Shown here: positions 28,881 to 41,100 of the stretch, piece by piece | How the letters are laid out: every line of letters starts with the position of its first letter | Numbering within the stretch: the first letter of the stretch is position 1 | Assembly: GCF_014467235.1 (NCBI RefSeq) | Contig: NZ_NKHP01000007.1 | Location: 124,001-188,000 of the forward strand | Length of the DNA: 64,000 nt | Direction: 5' to 3' | Source of the DNA: Xenorhabdus indica | GTDB lineage: Bacteria; Pseudomonadota; Gammaproteobacteria; Enterobacterales; Enterobacteriaceae | Notes under the pieces: generated by a model | What the model was told of the DNA's origin: nothing | What the model saw: only the letters and a program-made list of their open reading frames with translations | Databases searched by the model: none | Made by a program: the position numbers and the translations under genes

Positions 28881-31800
28881 ATGAATTATCCTGAGACATT
28901 GAATTCATTTGCTTTATCAGAAGCACAAAGCAGCCGTTGGTTTCAATATCAAATTAATCCGGCCCAGAGGGGACAGAGTAATAATGCATTTTGTGCCAGA
29001 GTTAAAGGTTTAACTGCTGAGAAATTAGAAAACGCGCTCAATCATCTGATAAAACGCCACCCTATGTTACGGGCTAGTTTTGGTCAATATGACGGTAAGT
29101 TAGGATATCAAATAGCAGAAAATGCTGTGATTAAGATCACAAGACATGATGCCAGGGATCTGAGTGAGGAAACGCTGCAACAAGTTGTCCGTAATGATTG
29201 CTGGTACGTTTTCGATTTGGAGAATCCACCACGTGTTTATGCCAGTTGGTATCAATGTCATGATCAGGAAAACATCATGGTATTAACCTTTGACCACATG
29301 GTTGTCGATGGCTGGTCTTATTGGATATTACTGGAGGAACTGGGTAATCTCTTATCTGAACAAGAATTGCCTCCGGCATCAAAACTCAGTTACCAAGACT
29401 ATGTTATCTGGCAACAACAATGGCTGGACAGTAACAATGCAAAAAAACAACAACAATTCTGGTGCGATAATCTGAGCAGTTATTTAACAGAATTACAATT
29501 ACCTGCCAGCAATAAATCAAAAATTAATAAATCCCCTTCCGCAATAAATAGGATCACGATTCCCCGTAAGCTCCCCGAAACGCTGGCTACAAAACTGCAT
29601 ACGTTAGCAACGAAATATGGTAATAGCCTGTTTGCTATTTTTCTGGCAGCCTATCAAATTCTGTTACATCGCTATACTGGTCAGGATGATATTCTTGTCG
29701 GCTCTATAATGCCGGGCCGCAGCCGGGCTACCTGGGGTAAATTAGTCGGTGAATTTGTCAACCCGGTTGCCTTACGTGCTCAAATCAATGGCGGGATAAC
29801 TGTACAGGAACATATCTTACAGGCTGCTAAAATCATTCGTCAGGCTATTGAGAATCAAAAATATCCTTTCCCCAAAATCCTGGAACAAATTAAGTTACAA
29901 CGTAACACTGATACTCATCTTGTTTTCCAGACAACCATAACTTTCCAACAACCCAGATATGTCAGTAACCTGCCATCATTATGGATGGATCAGAGTGGCA
30001 GTAATACGGTGCATTGGGGAGGAGCAGAACTGCGATCTTTCACATATCCTTATTATGGCGATATGCCTGTTCCATTGATGGTTAATATAATAAAAGTCGA
30101 TCAACAGATTAATTGCGGTTTTCATTATGATACTAAATTGTTCGATGCTGAGTTAATCACTCAACTTATGGACAATTATTTCACCTTACTGGCAGCAATA
30201 GCCGATGATGATCAACAGACTATCGACAGCTTACCGTTGATGGATGAATCAGAACGCCAACACATTCTCTATAATTTTAATGCCACTGACGTCTCCTACC
30301 CGCAAAATGTTCGGCTTCACCAACTATTCGAACAACAAGTCGATTATGCGCCGGCAGCAATTGCATTGGTTTGTGATAACCAGCAATTGACTTACGAGGA
30401 ATTGAATCGTCAGGCCAATAAACTTGCACACGCTTTCGTTACGGCCGGTATTCAGGCAGATAATCGTATCGGTCTCTGCATGGAACGTAGCCCGGATATG
30501 GTCATCGCGTTGCTAGGAATATTAAAAGCGGGTGCAGCTTATGTTCCTCTCGATCCAGAATATCCGGCAGATCGTCTCAGGCATATTCTGACCGACAGTG
30601 AACCAGTACTGGTCCTGAGCCATCATGGGTTACAAAGCCACTTACCAGACACTAATGTTCCTTTGTGGATATGGGAAAGCGAAGAATGTCAGGCAACTCT
30701 CGCTGAGCAGCGGGAAGATAATCTCCCTATCATCGACTTGGGGCTGACATCACGTAATTTGGCCTATGTCCTGTATACCTCAGGGTCAACAGGTTTACCT
30801 AAAGGAGTAATGAATGAGCATCGGGGTGTCGTCAATCGCTTGCTCTGGGCTAAAGATGAATATCAATTGAACCCTAACGATCTCGTATTGCAGAAAACCC
30901 CATTCAGTTTCGATGTTTCAGTATGGGAATTTTTCCTGCCTTTGCTTTCCGGTGCTCAATTAGTTATGGCACGTCCCGGAGGTCACAAAGATCCCCTTTA
31001 TTTGCTGGAAGAGATTGAATCCAGAGGTATCACAACCATCCATTTTGTTCCCTCTATGCTGCAAAGTTTCATTCATCTCACTCCAGCAGGACGTTGCCCT
31101 TCTTTACGTCAGATTTTGTGTAGTGGAGAAGCCTTACCGTATTCCCTGCAACAACAGTGCTTATCTCACTTCCCTCATAGTGAACTGCATAATTTATATG
31201 GCCCGACCGAAGCCGCAATTGACGTAACATCCTGGCGTTGCGGATCAGAAAAATATGTCGATTTAGTACCAATTGGTCATCCTATCGCTAATACACAAAT
31301 CTATATTCTGGATAAACTTAGCCGGCTTGTTCCTATTGGAGTAACCGGGGAGATCCATATTGGTGGCATTGGTGTTGCCCGCGGTTACTTAAATCGTCCT
31401 GAACTCACGGCAGAACGTTTTGTTCATGATCCATTCAGCAATCGCCCGGATGCACGGATGTATAAAACAGGAGATTTGGGGCGTTGGCTACCCGATGGCA
31501 GCATTGATTATCTGGGCCGTAATGATTTTCAGGTCAAGATACGAGGAAATCGCATTGAGTTGGAAGAAATCGAAACTCATCTGGCCCAATGTACTGGTGT
31601 TCAGCAAGTTGTGGTTGTTGCACATGCATATGACTCAGCAGATACAAGGCTGGTCGCCTACATCATCCCCCAATCAGGTACGACACTGAATATTCCCGAA
31701 CTGCGGGAACAATTGGGCAATAACCTGCCTGATTACATGATCCCTGGCGCATTCGTCATGTTGGATACTTTCCCACTGACATTAAGTGGCAAATTGGATC

Positions 31801-32135
31801 GCCGCGCTCTCCCCATTCCCGATCACTCGTCTGTGATCACAAAAGAATATGCAGCACCACAAGGTGAAATTGAAGAGCAACTGGCTGATATCTGGCAAAC
31901 GGTATTGAAGATAGATCGTATCGGACGTTATGACAATTTCTTTGAGCTCGGTGGTCACTCGCTCTTGGTTTTGCAACTTCAATCCAGAATTAATGAAATC
32001 TTTGACGTTGATATCTCTATCCAGCAATTGTTTGCACATCCTTCTATCTGTCAGCTTGAAGAGTGCATTATCAACGCTCAATTACTGCAATTTGACGCAG
32101 ATTCCCTACAAAATATTTATCAATCAATGGAATAA
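28881..32135 (+). CDS. paxA: NRPS, one module (C-A-T), PaxA-like loading/first module
   Basis: First enzyme of the lipopeptide assembly line, 1084 residues. Domains: condensation (about 8-450) acting as a starter domain, which should attach a fatty acyl group to the first residue; adenylation (about 470-970); thiolation with the phosphopantetheine serine at 1027 (ELGGHSL). The condensation motif is DHMVVDG (138-144): the first His of HHxxxDG is Asp, while the catalytic second His is kept. The adenylation specificity residues I read are DVWHLSLIDK, the classic serine code, with FDVSVW at 678, HFVPSM, LCSGEAL and NLYGPTEAAID. Known PAX peptides, as I recall, start with glycine, so serine here would be a variant. 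paxB follows after 26 bases. Confidence 0.9.
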   Translation: MNYPETLNSFALSEAQSSRWFQYQINPAQRGQSNNAFCARVKGLTAEKLENALNHLIKRHPMLRASFGQYDGKLGYQIAENAVIKITRHDARDLSEETLQQVVRNDCWYVFDLENPPRVYASWYQCHDQENIMVLTFDHMVVDGWSYWILLEELGNLLSEQELPPASKLSYQDYVIWQQQWLDSNNAKKQQQFWCDNLSSYLTELQLPASNKSKINKSPSAINRITIPRKLPETLATKLHTLATKYGNSLFAIFLAAYQILLHRYTGQDDILVGSIMPGRSRATWGKLVGEFVNPVALRAQINGGITVQEHILQAAKIIRQAIENQKYPFPKILEQIKLQRNTDTHLVFQTTITFQQPRYVSNLPSLWMDQSGSNTVHWGGAELRSFTYPYYGDMPVPLMVNIIKVDQQINCGFHYDTKLFDAELITQLMDNYFTLLAAIADDDQQTIDSLPLMDESERQHILYNFNATDVSYPQNVRLHQLFEQQVDYAPAAIALVCDNQQLTYEELNRQANKLAHAFVTAGIQADNRIGLCMERSPDMVIALLGILKAGAAYVPLDPEYPADRLRHILTDSEPVLVLSHHGLQSHLPDTNVPLWIWESEECQATLAEQREDNLPIIDLGLTSRNLAYVLYTSGSTGLPKGVMNEHRGVVNRLLWAKDEYQLNPNDLVLQKTPFSFDVSVWEFFLPLLSGAQLVMARPGGHKDPLYLLEEIESRGITTIHFVPSMLQSFIHLTPAGRCPSLRQILCSGEALPYSLQQQCLSHFPHSELHNLYGPTEAAIDVTSWRCGSEKYVDLVPIGHPIANTQIYILDKLSRLVPIGVTGEIHIGGIGVARGYLNRPELTAERFVHDPFSNRPDARMYKTGDLGRWLPDGSIDYLGRNDFQVKIRGNRIELEEIETHLAQCTGVQQVVVVAHAYDSADTRLVAYIIPQSGTTLNIPELREQLGNNLPDYMIPGAFVMLDTFPLTLSGKLDRRALPIPDHSSVITKEYAAPQGEIEEQLADIWQTVLKIDRIGRYDNFFELGGHSLLVLQLQSRINEIFDVDISIQQLFAHPSICQLEECIINAQLLQFDADSLQNIYQSME

Positions 32136-32161
32136 ATCTGGCTCTCAAATGGTACTTAAAC

Positions 32162-35100
32162 ATGAATAATAATGAATTAACCTCTTTACCATTAGCTGAA
32201 CGGAAAAGACTACTTGAGTTAGCCAAAGCCGCCAAGCTATCTCGTCAACATACACAAAAAGCAGAAATTCGTCCCCAAGCCCGTAACGGCGATGTGCCAT
32301 TATCCTGGACACAACAACGCCTGTGGTTCCTGACCCAGTTAGATCCCGCAGCCCAGACGGCGTATCACATGTCAATAGGACTACATCTACAAGGTCAGCT
32401 TAACCTGAATGCGCTGCAAGCGGCTTTGGATCGAATTGTTGCCCGTCATGAGAGCCTGCGGACAACTTTTGTGACCATTGAAGGCACGGCCCGGCAAGTT
32501 ATCGGGGATGCTAACAGTGGTTTTGCTTTGACGACTGAAGATATCAGCCATTTACCAGCACCAGAACAACAAACAACAGTTGAAGAGCGCGCCCACCTTG
32601 AAGCTGTCAAGCCTTTCGATTTTACCTGTGGGCCATTACTCAGAGGGCATTTGCTCCGTTTAGCAGCAGACGAACATGTTCTGTTGTTGACTCAGCATCA
32701 CATTATTTCGGATGGCTGGTCAGTCAAGATATTGATACATGAACTCTCTGCTCTTTATCAGGCTTTCAGCCAGGGGCAACCCGATCCATTACCTGAATTG
32801 AAGCTCCAATATGCTGACTATGTTCTCTGGCAACAACAGTGGCTACAAGGCGATGTACTGGAAACTCAACTAAATTACTGGCGCAATCGTTTACAAGGTG
32901 CGCCCGAATTACTCGAATTGCCCACTGACAAACCTCGTCCGATGCAACAGAGTTACAGAGGTAACCGCGTCGATCTGGCATTCTCACCGGAATTAAGTGC
33001 AGGATTAAAAAATCTCAGCCAGCGTCATGGCACAACTTTATTTATGACATTAATGGCAGGTTGGGCAGTGTTGCTTTCCCGCATTAGTGGGCAATCCGAT
33101 CTGGTGATAGGAACTCCGATTGCCAATCGTCCACAGCATGAGCTGGAGTCTTTGATCGGTTTCTTTGCTAATACACTGGCATTACGCATTCAATTGGGTG
33201 ACAACCCAAATGTCAGCGAATTGCTGGCTCAAGTGAAAAATTGTGCGTTAAGCGCTTATGCGCATCAGGACTTACCATTTGAACAATTGGTCGAAGCCTT
33301 GCGACCAACCCGCAGTTTAAGCCATAGCCCTATTTTCCAGGTCATGCTGACTCTCGATAATAAATCAGAACAAAGGAATTTTGAGTTAGCAGGACTAAAA
33401 CTGAGTGAACTTCCTCTGGTTAGAGAAAGTGCTTACTTTGATTTAACTCTATCGCTCAATGACACCGAAAACGGGTTAATGGGTGATTTAGAATACGCCA
33501 GTGATCTGTTTGACCCGGCCACGGTTGAACGTATGGCGCGGCATCTGCACACCCTGCTGGCGGCGATGGTGGCTGATGATAACCAGACGGTAGCCGATTT
33601 ACCGCTCTTAACACCGCCTGAGTGCACTCAGCTACTGACCGCATTTAATACCCCCACCGTCAGTTACCCGTCCGATCTGCTGCTGCAACAACTTTTCGAA
33701 CAGCAAGTGGCGGACTCACCGGCCGCCACCGCGCTGGTGGCTGGCGAACAGCAACTGAGTTATGCCGAACTGAACCGACAGGCCAACCAACTGGCCCATG
33801 CCCTGATAGCGGCCGGCGTACAGCCGGATGACCGGGTCGCCATTTGTGTTGAGCGCGGTGTTGATATGATTGTTGGCCTGTTCGCTATCCTGAAAGCCGG
33901 GGCCGGTTATGTACCATTAGATCCTGAATACCCCACTGAGCGTCTGGCTTACATTCTGTCAGATTGTGAACCTAAGTTATTATTGACTCAGCATCACTTA
34001 CAGAGCCGTTTAACAACCAACGTCCCTGTCTGGGTCATGGATGATGATGACTGTCTGGATTATGTGGCCCAACAGTCCGACCACAATCCTGAACCACAAC
34101 AACGGGGATTGGAACCTCATCATCTGGCTTATATCATCTACACTTCCGGCTCCACCGGGCAGCCGAAAGGCGTCATGATTGAACACCGCAATGTGGTCAA
34201 TTTTGTCCATGTCCAGCGTCAGACCAATGCACTGACCCCGGCGGACCGGGTACTGCAATTTACCTCGGTGGCCTTTGATACCACCGTCTCCGATATTTTC
34301 GCCACCCTGGCCGCCGGGGCAACGTTAGTGCTGCGGCCGGCCCATCTGCGGATCCCGGATAATGCCTTTAGCCAGTTCTTACAGACACAGGCGATCACCG
34401 TCTGCGATTTACCCACCGCCTTCTGGCACCTGTGGGTACAGGAGATGGCCGCCGGCCGCTGTGGTTTCAGTGCTTCTTTACGGCTGGTGATTGTCGGCGG
34501 GGGAAAAACCGAGCTGCGTCACTTCAACACCTGGCAATCATTAGCGGAAACCCGGTCCTGCCGCTGGATCAACTCCTACGGCCCAACGGAAACCACGGTG
34601 ATTGCCACGGTATGGCAACCGGCTGCCCCGGCAACCTGTCCCGCCGGCTCCGTCCCCATCGGCTACCCTTTGATCAACTCCCGTCTTTATATTCTGGATG
34701 CACAAGGGCAACCGGTGCCTGTCGGCGTGGCCGGTGAAATCCATATCGGCGGCGCCGGCGTGGCCCGCGGCTATCTGAACCGCCCTGACCTCACCGCTGA
34801 GCGGTTCGTGGCGGATCCATTCAGTGAACAACCTGATGCCCGGATGTATAAAACCGGCGATTTAGGCCGCTGGCTGCCGGACGGCACCATTGAATACCGG
34901 GAACGCAATGATTTTCAGGTCAAGATCCGTGGCTTCCGGATTGAACTGGGGGAAATTGAGGCCCAACTGGCGCAGTGTGACGGTGTCAAAGATGCGGTCG
35001 TCACCGCCCATGAAGATGAAAGCGGTAATAAGCGTCTGGTGGCCTATCTGGTGCCACAGCCTGAAATTACGCTGGATCTGGTGCCATTGCGTGAACAGCT

Positions 35101-38100
35101 CAGCACCCGCCTGATGGACTATATGCTGCCCGGCGCTTATATCATTTTAGACGCCTTCCCTGTGACCCCGAATGGCAAACTGGATCGCAACGCCCTGCCC
35201 GCCCCCGACAGTGCTGCACTTGTGCGCCGTGAATATGCCGCACCACAGGGTGAAATTGAACAGACACTGGCTGAAATCTGGCAGGATTTATTGGGCGCAG
35301 AGCAAATCGGCCGTCATGATAATTTCTTTGAACTGGGCGGGCATTCGTTACTGACTGTACAGGTCGCTGCCCGTTTACGGGAGAAACTGAACCTGGAAGT
35401 GACACTGCAAGATCTGTTCACTCACCCGGTACTGGCCGATTTAGCCCCGTCACTGGTGCAGGCCGCCCAATCCGTCCAGCCACTGATTTTACCTGCGGAC
35501 CGCCAACAGCCGTTACCCCTTTCCTGGGCTCAGCAACGGCTATGGTTCCTGGCCCAACTGGACAGCGCCGCGCAGGCCGCCTATCACATCGCCGGCGGCT
35601 TAGAACTGCACGGCGCTTTAAATCTGGCCGCCCTGCAAGCCGCCCTGGATCGCATCGTCGCCCGTCATGAAATTCTGCGCACCACAATCAGCGTTATCGA
35701 CGGGGAAGCGCGCCAGATTATCAGTGAAGCGGGCCGGGGCTTTGCCCTGAGATACCACGATCTCAGCCCGTTATCCCCGGCAGCGCAACAAATGGCACTG
35801 GAAGCGGCAACACAGGCGGAAGCCCGGCAGGATTTTGATTTTGCACAAGGACCGTTAGCCCGCGCTCAATTACTGAAACTCGCGGATCAACACCATATTC
35901 TGCTGGTGACCCAGCACCATATTATCTCTGACGGCTGGTCGCTGGCTGTCCTGACGAAAGAGTTCTCCGCCCTTTATCAGGCCTTCTGCCAGCAACAGCC
36001 CGATCCGCTGCCACTGCTGCCCATCCAGTACGCTGATTACGCCCTGTGGCAGCGCCAATGGTTGCAGGGAGACAGACTGGATCAGCAGGTAAACTACTGG
36101 CGCAATACACTACAGGATGCGCCGGTTTTGCTGGAACTGCCCACCGACCGCGTCCGTCCGCTGGAACAAAGCTACCGGGGAGATCTGGTTCGCTTTACCC
36201 TGTCCCCTGCACTCAGCACCGGTTTACATGCCCTGAGCCAGCGTCATGGCACCACCCTGTTTATGACCCTGCTGGCTGGCTGGGCGGTTTTACTGTCACG
36301 GCTCAGTGGTCAATCCGATGTGGTTATCGGCACGCCGGTCGCCAACCGCCAGTACCGTGAATTAGAGCCGCTGATAGGTTTCTTCGTCAATACACTGGCC
36401 TTAAGGGTCCGGCTGGAAGATAACCCTACCATCCAGCAGTTATTAGCCCGTGTCAAAGCCCATGCGCTGGACGCCTACGCCCATCAGGATTTGCCTTTTG
36501 AGCAGTTAGTGGAGGCATTACAACCGCCACGCAGCCTGAGTCACAGCCCGATATTTCAGGTGATGATGGTTCTGGATAATACCGCGAATAAACAGCGTTT
36601 CACTCTGCCGGAATTAACGCTCAGTGAACTGCCGTTAGACAGAAAAACCACCCAGTTTGATTTGTCACTGTCACTCAGTGACACCGAAAACGGGTTAACC
36701 GGTGAACTGGAATACGCCAGTGATCTGTTTGACCCGGCCACGGTTGAACGTATGGCGGGGCATCTGCACACCCTGCTGGCGGCAATGGTGGCTGATGATA
36801 ACCAGACGGTAGCCGATTTACCGCTCTTAACACCGCCTGAGCGCACTCAGCTACTGACCGCATTTAATACCCCCACCGTCAGTTACCCGTCCGATCTGCT
36901 GCTGCAACAACTTTTCGAACAGCAAGTGGCGGACTCACCGGCCGCCACCGCGCTGGTGGCTGGCGAACAGCAACTGAGTTATGCCGAACTGAACCGGCAG
37001 GCCAACCAACTGGCCCATGCCCTGATAGCGGCCGGCGTACAGCCGGATGACCGGGTCGCCATTTGTGTTGAGCGCGGTGTTGATATGATTGTTGGCCTGT
37101 TCGCTATCCTGAAAGCCGGGGCCGGTTATGTACCATTAGATCCTGAATACCCCACTGAGCGTCTGGCTTACATTCTGTCAGATTGTGAACCTAAGTTATT
37201 ATTGACTCAGCATCACTTACAGAGCCGTTTAACAACCAACGTCCCTGTCTGGGTCATGGATGATGATGACTGTCTGGATTATGTGGCCCAACAGTCCGAC
37301 CACAATCCTGAACCACAACAACGGGGATTGGAACCTCATCATCTGGCCTATATCATCTACACCTCCGGCTCCACCGGGCAGCCGAAAGGCGTCATGATTG
37401 AACACCGCAATGTGGTCAATTTTATCCATGTCCAGTGTCAGACCAATGCACTGACCCCGGCGGACCGGGTACTGCAATTTACCTCGGTGGCCTTTGATAC
37501 CACCGTCTCCGATATTTTCGCCACCCTGGCCGCCGGGGCAACGTTAGTGCTGCGGCCGGCCCATCTGCGGATCCCGGATAATGCCTTTAGCCAGTTCTTA
37601 CAGACACAGGCGATCACCGTCTGCGATTTACCCACCGCCTTCTGGCACCTGTGGGTACAGGAGATGGCCGCCGGCCGCTGTGGTTTCAGCCCGTCTTTAC
37701 GGCTGGTGATTGTCGGCGGGGAAAAAGCCGAGCTGCGTCACTTCAACACCTGGCAATCGTTAGCGGAAACCCGGTCCTGCCGCTGGATCAACTCCTACGG
37801 CCCAACGGAAACCACGGTAATAGCCACGGTATGGCAACCGGCTACCCCGACCACTTGCCCCGCCGGCTCCGTCCCCATTGGCTACCCTTTGACCAATTCC
37901 CGTCTTTATATTCTGGATGCACAAGGGCAACCGGTGCCTGTCGGGGTGGCCGGTGAAATCCATATCGGTGGCGCCGGCGTGGCCCGCGGGTATCTGAACC
38001 GCCCTGACCTGACCGCTGAGCGGTTCGTGGCGGATCCATTCAGTGAACAACCTGATGCCCGGATGTATAAAACCGGCGATTTAGGCCGCTGGCTGCCGGA

Positions 38101-41100
38101 CGGCACCATTGAATACCGGGAACGCAATGATTTTCAGGTCAAGATCCGCGGTTTCCGGATTGAACTGGGGGAAATTGAAGCCCAACTGGCGCAGTGTGAC
38201 GGCGTCAAAGATGCGGTCGTCACCGCCCATGAAGATGAAAGCGGTAATAAGCGTCTGGTGGCCTATCTGATCCCACAATCTGCAATAACACAATCTGCAA
38301 TAACACAGTCCGCAACAACACTGGATATCATTCAGTTGCGCGAACAACTGAGTACCCGCCTGATGGAGTACATGCTACCTAGTGCCTATGTCATCTTAGA
38401 CGCCTTTCCTGTGACCCCGAATGGCAAACTGGATCGCAAGGCACTGCCCGTTCCCGACCGCTCCGCTATTATCAGTCGGGAATATCAGGCTCCTCAGGGG
38501 GAAACTGAACAGCAATTAGCGTCTGTTTGGCAAGCCTTATTGGGATTGGAACAAGTTGGACGTCATGACAATTTCTTTGAATTAGGCGGACATTCGTTGC
38601 TGGTTGTCAATTTAATCGAAGAACTTCGCCAGCGAGGTTTCACTCTGGAAGTGAGTACCGTCTTCTCCTCTCCAACTTTGATGGCAATGGCAGCACGCCT
38701 GATGGATACAGCATTAGATGATACTGTCACATATGATGTACCACCTAACCTCATTACTGACGATTGCCAATCCATCACACCGCAAATGTTGCCGTTAGTT
38801 ACTCTGACCCAGGATCACATCGACCAGATTGTGACTCATGTTTCTGGTGGTGTTACCAATGTTCAGGATATCTACCCGGTAGGGCCATTACAGGAAGGAA
38901 TTTTGTTCCATCACTTGCTGGAAACAAAAGGCGATATTTATCTGGACAATCTACTGATGAGTTTTGACAGCCGGGCTCGTCTGGATACTTTCCTGCTGAC
39001 ATTGCAACAAGTCATCGACCGCCACGATATTCTGCGCAGTGCATTTCATTGGAATAACCTGCCGGAGCCTGTGCAGGTGGTTTATCGCCATGCACCTCTG
39101 CCAATCATCGAATCAGAGCTGTTATCTGATATCGACACTGTACAGCAATTACGTGATGCGACAGACCCCCGTTTAATACGGATGGATATCACCAAAGCAC
39201 CATTATTGTCTGCCAATGTTGCCAAAGATCCACAAACTGACTGCTGGCATTTGGCATTACTCTACCATCATCTGGTTTGTGACCATTTGTCGCTGGAAAT
39301 GATCTTCAATGAAGTTGAAATGTTACTGCTTGGGCAAAAAGACCATTTACCGCCTTCTCTGCCTTACCGTAACTTTATCGCCCAAATCCGCTCAGTACCG
39401 ATGGAAAAACATCAAACCTATTTCCACCAGCTTTTGGGTGATGTGGATGAGCCTACTTTGCCTTTTGACTTACTTGATATCCAAGGTAATCACGATGAAC
39501 ACGACGATTCAGATGAAAACAGTAAGAATGAAAACAGTAAGATAGAAGAAGCTGAATTTGCTTTGGATGATGAATTAGCTCATCAGATACGTGATTGTGC
39601 CCGTCAACAGGGAGTCAGTGCCGCTGTTCTGTTCCATGTGGCGTGGGCACAGGTTCTCGCACAATGCAGCGGACGGGAAGATGTTGTTTTCGGTACAGTC
39701 TTATTGGGCCGTTCTCAACGAGGAACGGATACCACTCAAGTGCTCGGCATGTTCATCAATACTCTGCCTGTACGTATCCTGTTACAGGAACGTACTGTGC
39801 AACAGGTGGTACAGGAAACTTACCAACAACTCAGTGCATTACTGGAGCATGAACAGACCCCGTTAGCCATCGCCCAACGTTGCAGTGGTATTCAGGCACC
39901 TCAGCCACTTTTTAGTAGTCTGCTCAATTTCCGTCATAGCCAACGGTACGATCAACAGGCTGGTTCACCAGTTTGGGAAGGCATTCAGACGTTCAGCAGT
40001 GAAGAACGCAGTAATTATCCCTTGTCATTGGATGTGGATGATTTTGAAAATGGCTTTGCGTTAACGGCTCAATGCAACCGTCAGGTTAACCCGACCCGCA
40101 TTAACGTTTATATGGAGACGGCATTGAGAGCACTGGTGACGGCATTACAGAATAGGCCAAAGCAACCTATTCAATCTATCACCATCCTGCCACCGGCAGA
40201 GCGTACACAGCTATTGGTAGACTTTAACAGGACCAACGTTGACTGCCCTCAGGATATGTTACTCCAGCAGCTATTTGAACAGCAGGTTGCGCTCACTCCT
40301 GATGCTATCGCATTGATTCACAGCAAACAAATTAGCACAGAGCAAATTGGTGAAGGACAAGCTGGTGAAGAACAGCAACTCACTTACAAGGAACTGAACC
40401 AGAGAGCCAATCAACTGGCGCACGCACTGATTGCAGCAGGGGTACAGCCGGACGATCGCGTGGCGATTTGTGTTGAGCGTGGTTTGGATATGGTGGTCGG
40501 CTTGTTCGGGATCTTAAAAGCCGGTGCTGGTTATGTGCCACTGGATACAGACTACCCGACTGAACGCCTGAATTATATTCTGTCAGATTGTGCACCTAAG
40601 TTATTGCTGACCCAGAAACACTTACAGACTCGCTTATCAACCGATGTACCTGTCTGGAACCTGGATAATCATCATCATGCAGAGCTGATGGCACAGCAGC
40701 CCACTCACAACCCCGAACCGCAACAGTTAGGGCTGGAACCCCATCATCTGGCCTATATCATCTACACTTCCGGCTCCACCGGGCAGCCCAAAGGGGTGAT
40801 GATTGAACACCGCAATGTAGTCAATTTTGTGCATGTCCAGCGTCAAACCAATGAGCTGACTCCGGCAGATCGGGTACTGCAATTTACTTCCGTTGCGTTC
40901 GATACCACTGTGTCGGATATCTTTGCGACACTCGCTGCCGGTGCAACTTTAGTATTACGTCCATCCGAAATGCGTGTACCAGATAGTGCATTTGCCCGAT
41001 TCTTACAGCAACAGAAAATCACGGTGACGGATTTACCTACTGCTTTCTGGCACCTGTGGGTACAAGAGATGGCCGCAGGACGTTGTGGTTTCAGCCCTTC

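Noticed and set aside
38274..38318. Short direct repeats as a CRISPR array
   Set aside because: The repeats are 15 bases with no spacers, in frame inside a protein-coding gene. No CRISPR array was seen anywhere in the window.
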